Below are positions 23,916-24,069 of a DNA stretch of 24,069 nt, in pieces. Under the pieces are notes generated by a model. That model ran no database searches. It was not told the DNA's origin and saw only the letters and a program-made list of their open reading frames with translations. This stretch comes from a virus. Positions within the stretch are counted from its first letter, which is position 1. Every line of letters begins with the position of its first letter. The position numbers and the translations under genes were made by a program. The stretch is from IMG/VR virus record IMGVR_UViG_3300020450_002071, positions 1 to 24,069 of that record; one strand, given 5' to 3'.

Positions 23916-24069
23916 ATGTCACATATATCATATTCAGAATTGAAAGATTGGGCTCATTGCCCTTATTATCATAAGCTTACTCGGGTCGATGGCATTGATG
24001 GGTTTACGGGTAATCAATATACAGCTTTTGGTTCAGCAATCCACTCTGTTTGTGAAAAAAAGTTACTTC
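23916..24069 (+). CDS. RecB-like PD-(D/E)XK nuclease, N-terminal part (runs off the end)
   Basis: The frame from ATG 23916 is open to the window end (51 complete codons). MSHISYSELKDWAHCPYYHK followed by GNQYTAFGSAIHSVCEKKLL matches the start of RecB/Cas4-like exonucleases of marine phages, where the S-x-S-x-LxxWxxCP opening and the AFGxAxH helix are characteristic. In these phages it may process DNA ends or host DNA. The catalytic acidic residues lie beyond the window. GGAG is present upstream. Confidence 0.8.
   Translation, partial: MSHISYSELKDWAHCPYYHKLTRVDGIDGFTGNQYTAFGSAIHSVCEKKLL

Overview
This window looks like a piece of the genome of a large tailed phage, most likely a marine T4-type myovirus. 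I infer that from several things. All genes lie on the + strand and are tightly packed, with many ATGA and TAATG stop/start overlaps. The DNA is AT-rich. Many proteins are of types seen mainly in uncultured marine phages: a Lys/Cys-rich module of the form KCWxGY...PNCV, PIN-PhoH, a small phage matrixin-like protease, and a C-terminal RecB-like nuclease. There is no rRNA, no recognisable tRNA, no CRISPR array and no transposon. Two putative lipoproteins (a TlpA-like thioredoxin and a von Willebrand A protein) suggest a Gram-negative host, but do not identify it.

Region 1 (1-14.3 kb) looks like a late, head-associated block. It starts with the end of a trypsin-like protease, then a NUDIX hydrolase, a Lys/Cys-rich modular protein, a large unknown protein, two small zinc-protease-like proteins, an arginase/UPF0489-like protein coupled to a deoxyhypusine-synthase-like enzyme, a ParB/sulfiredoxin-like protein and a HAD phosphatase. 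It continues with small membrane and beta-barrel proteins, a metalloprotease-like acidic protein, a coiled-coil protein, a ligase-like/HxGH nucleotidyltransferase fusion, an acidic protein and a Fis-type HTH protein. Many of these carry (L/I)xE|(A/G) sites like those cut by T4 prohead protease gp21. Several unrelated enzymes share a short N-terminal peptide reminiscent of the T4 capsid-targeting sequence. I infer that part of this block encodes proteins packaged into the head.

Region 2 (14.6-24.07 kb) looks like an early or metabolic block. It contains intergenic sigma70-like promoters with exact TTGACA boxes and 17-base spacers, which I did not find in front of genes in region 1. It holds a structured leader with a tiny ORF, the thioredoxin lipoprotein, a complete one-piece tmRNA gene, a sulfotransferase, a SlyD-type FKBP, small unknown proteins, the VWA lipoprotein, a phosphomannomutase-like/cytidylyltransferase-like pair, an HNH nuclease, PIN-PhoH, a zinc-protease-like protein and the start of a RecB-like nuclease.

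The strongest whole-window signal is a complete lack of CCWGG on hand scanning, against about 22 CCSGG sites. Pro-Gly pairs use CCC or CCG rather than CCA or CCT, as if an EcoRII/Dcm-type site were being avoided.
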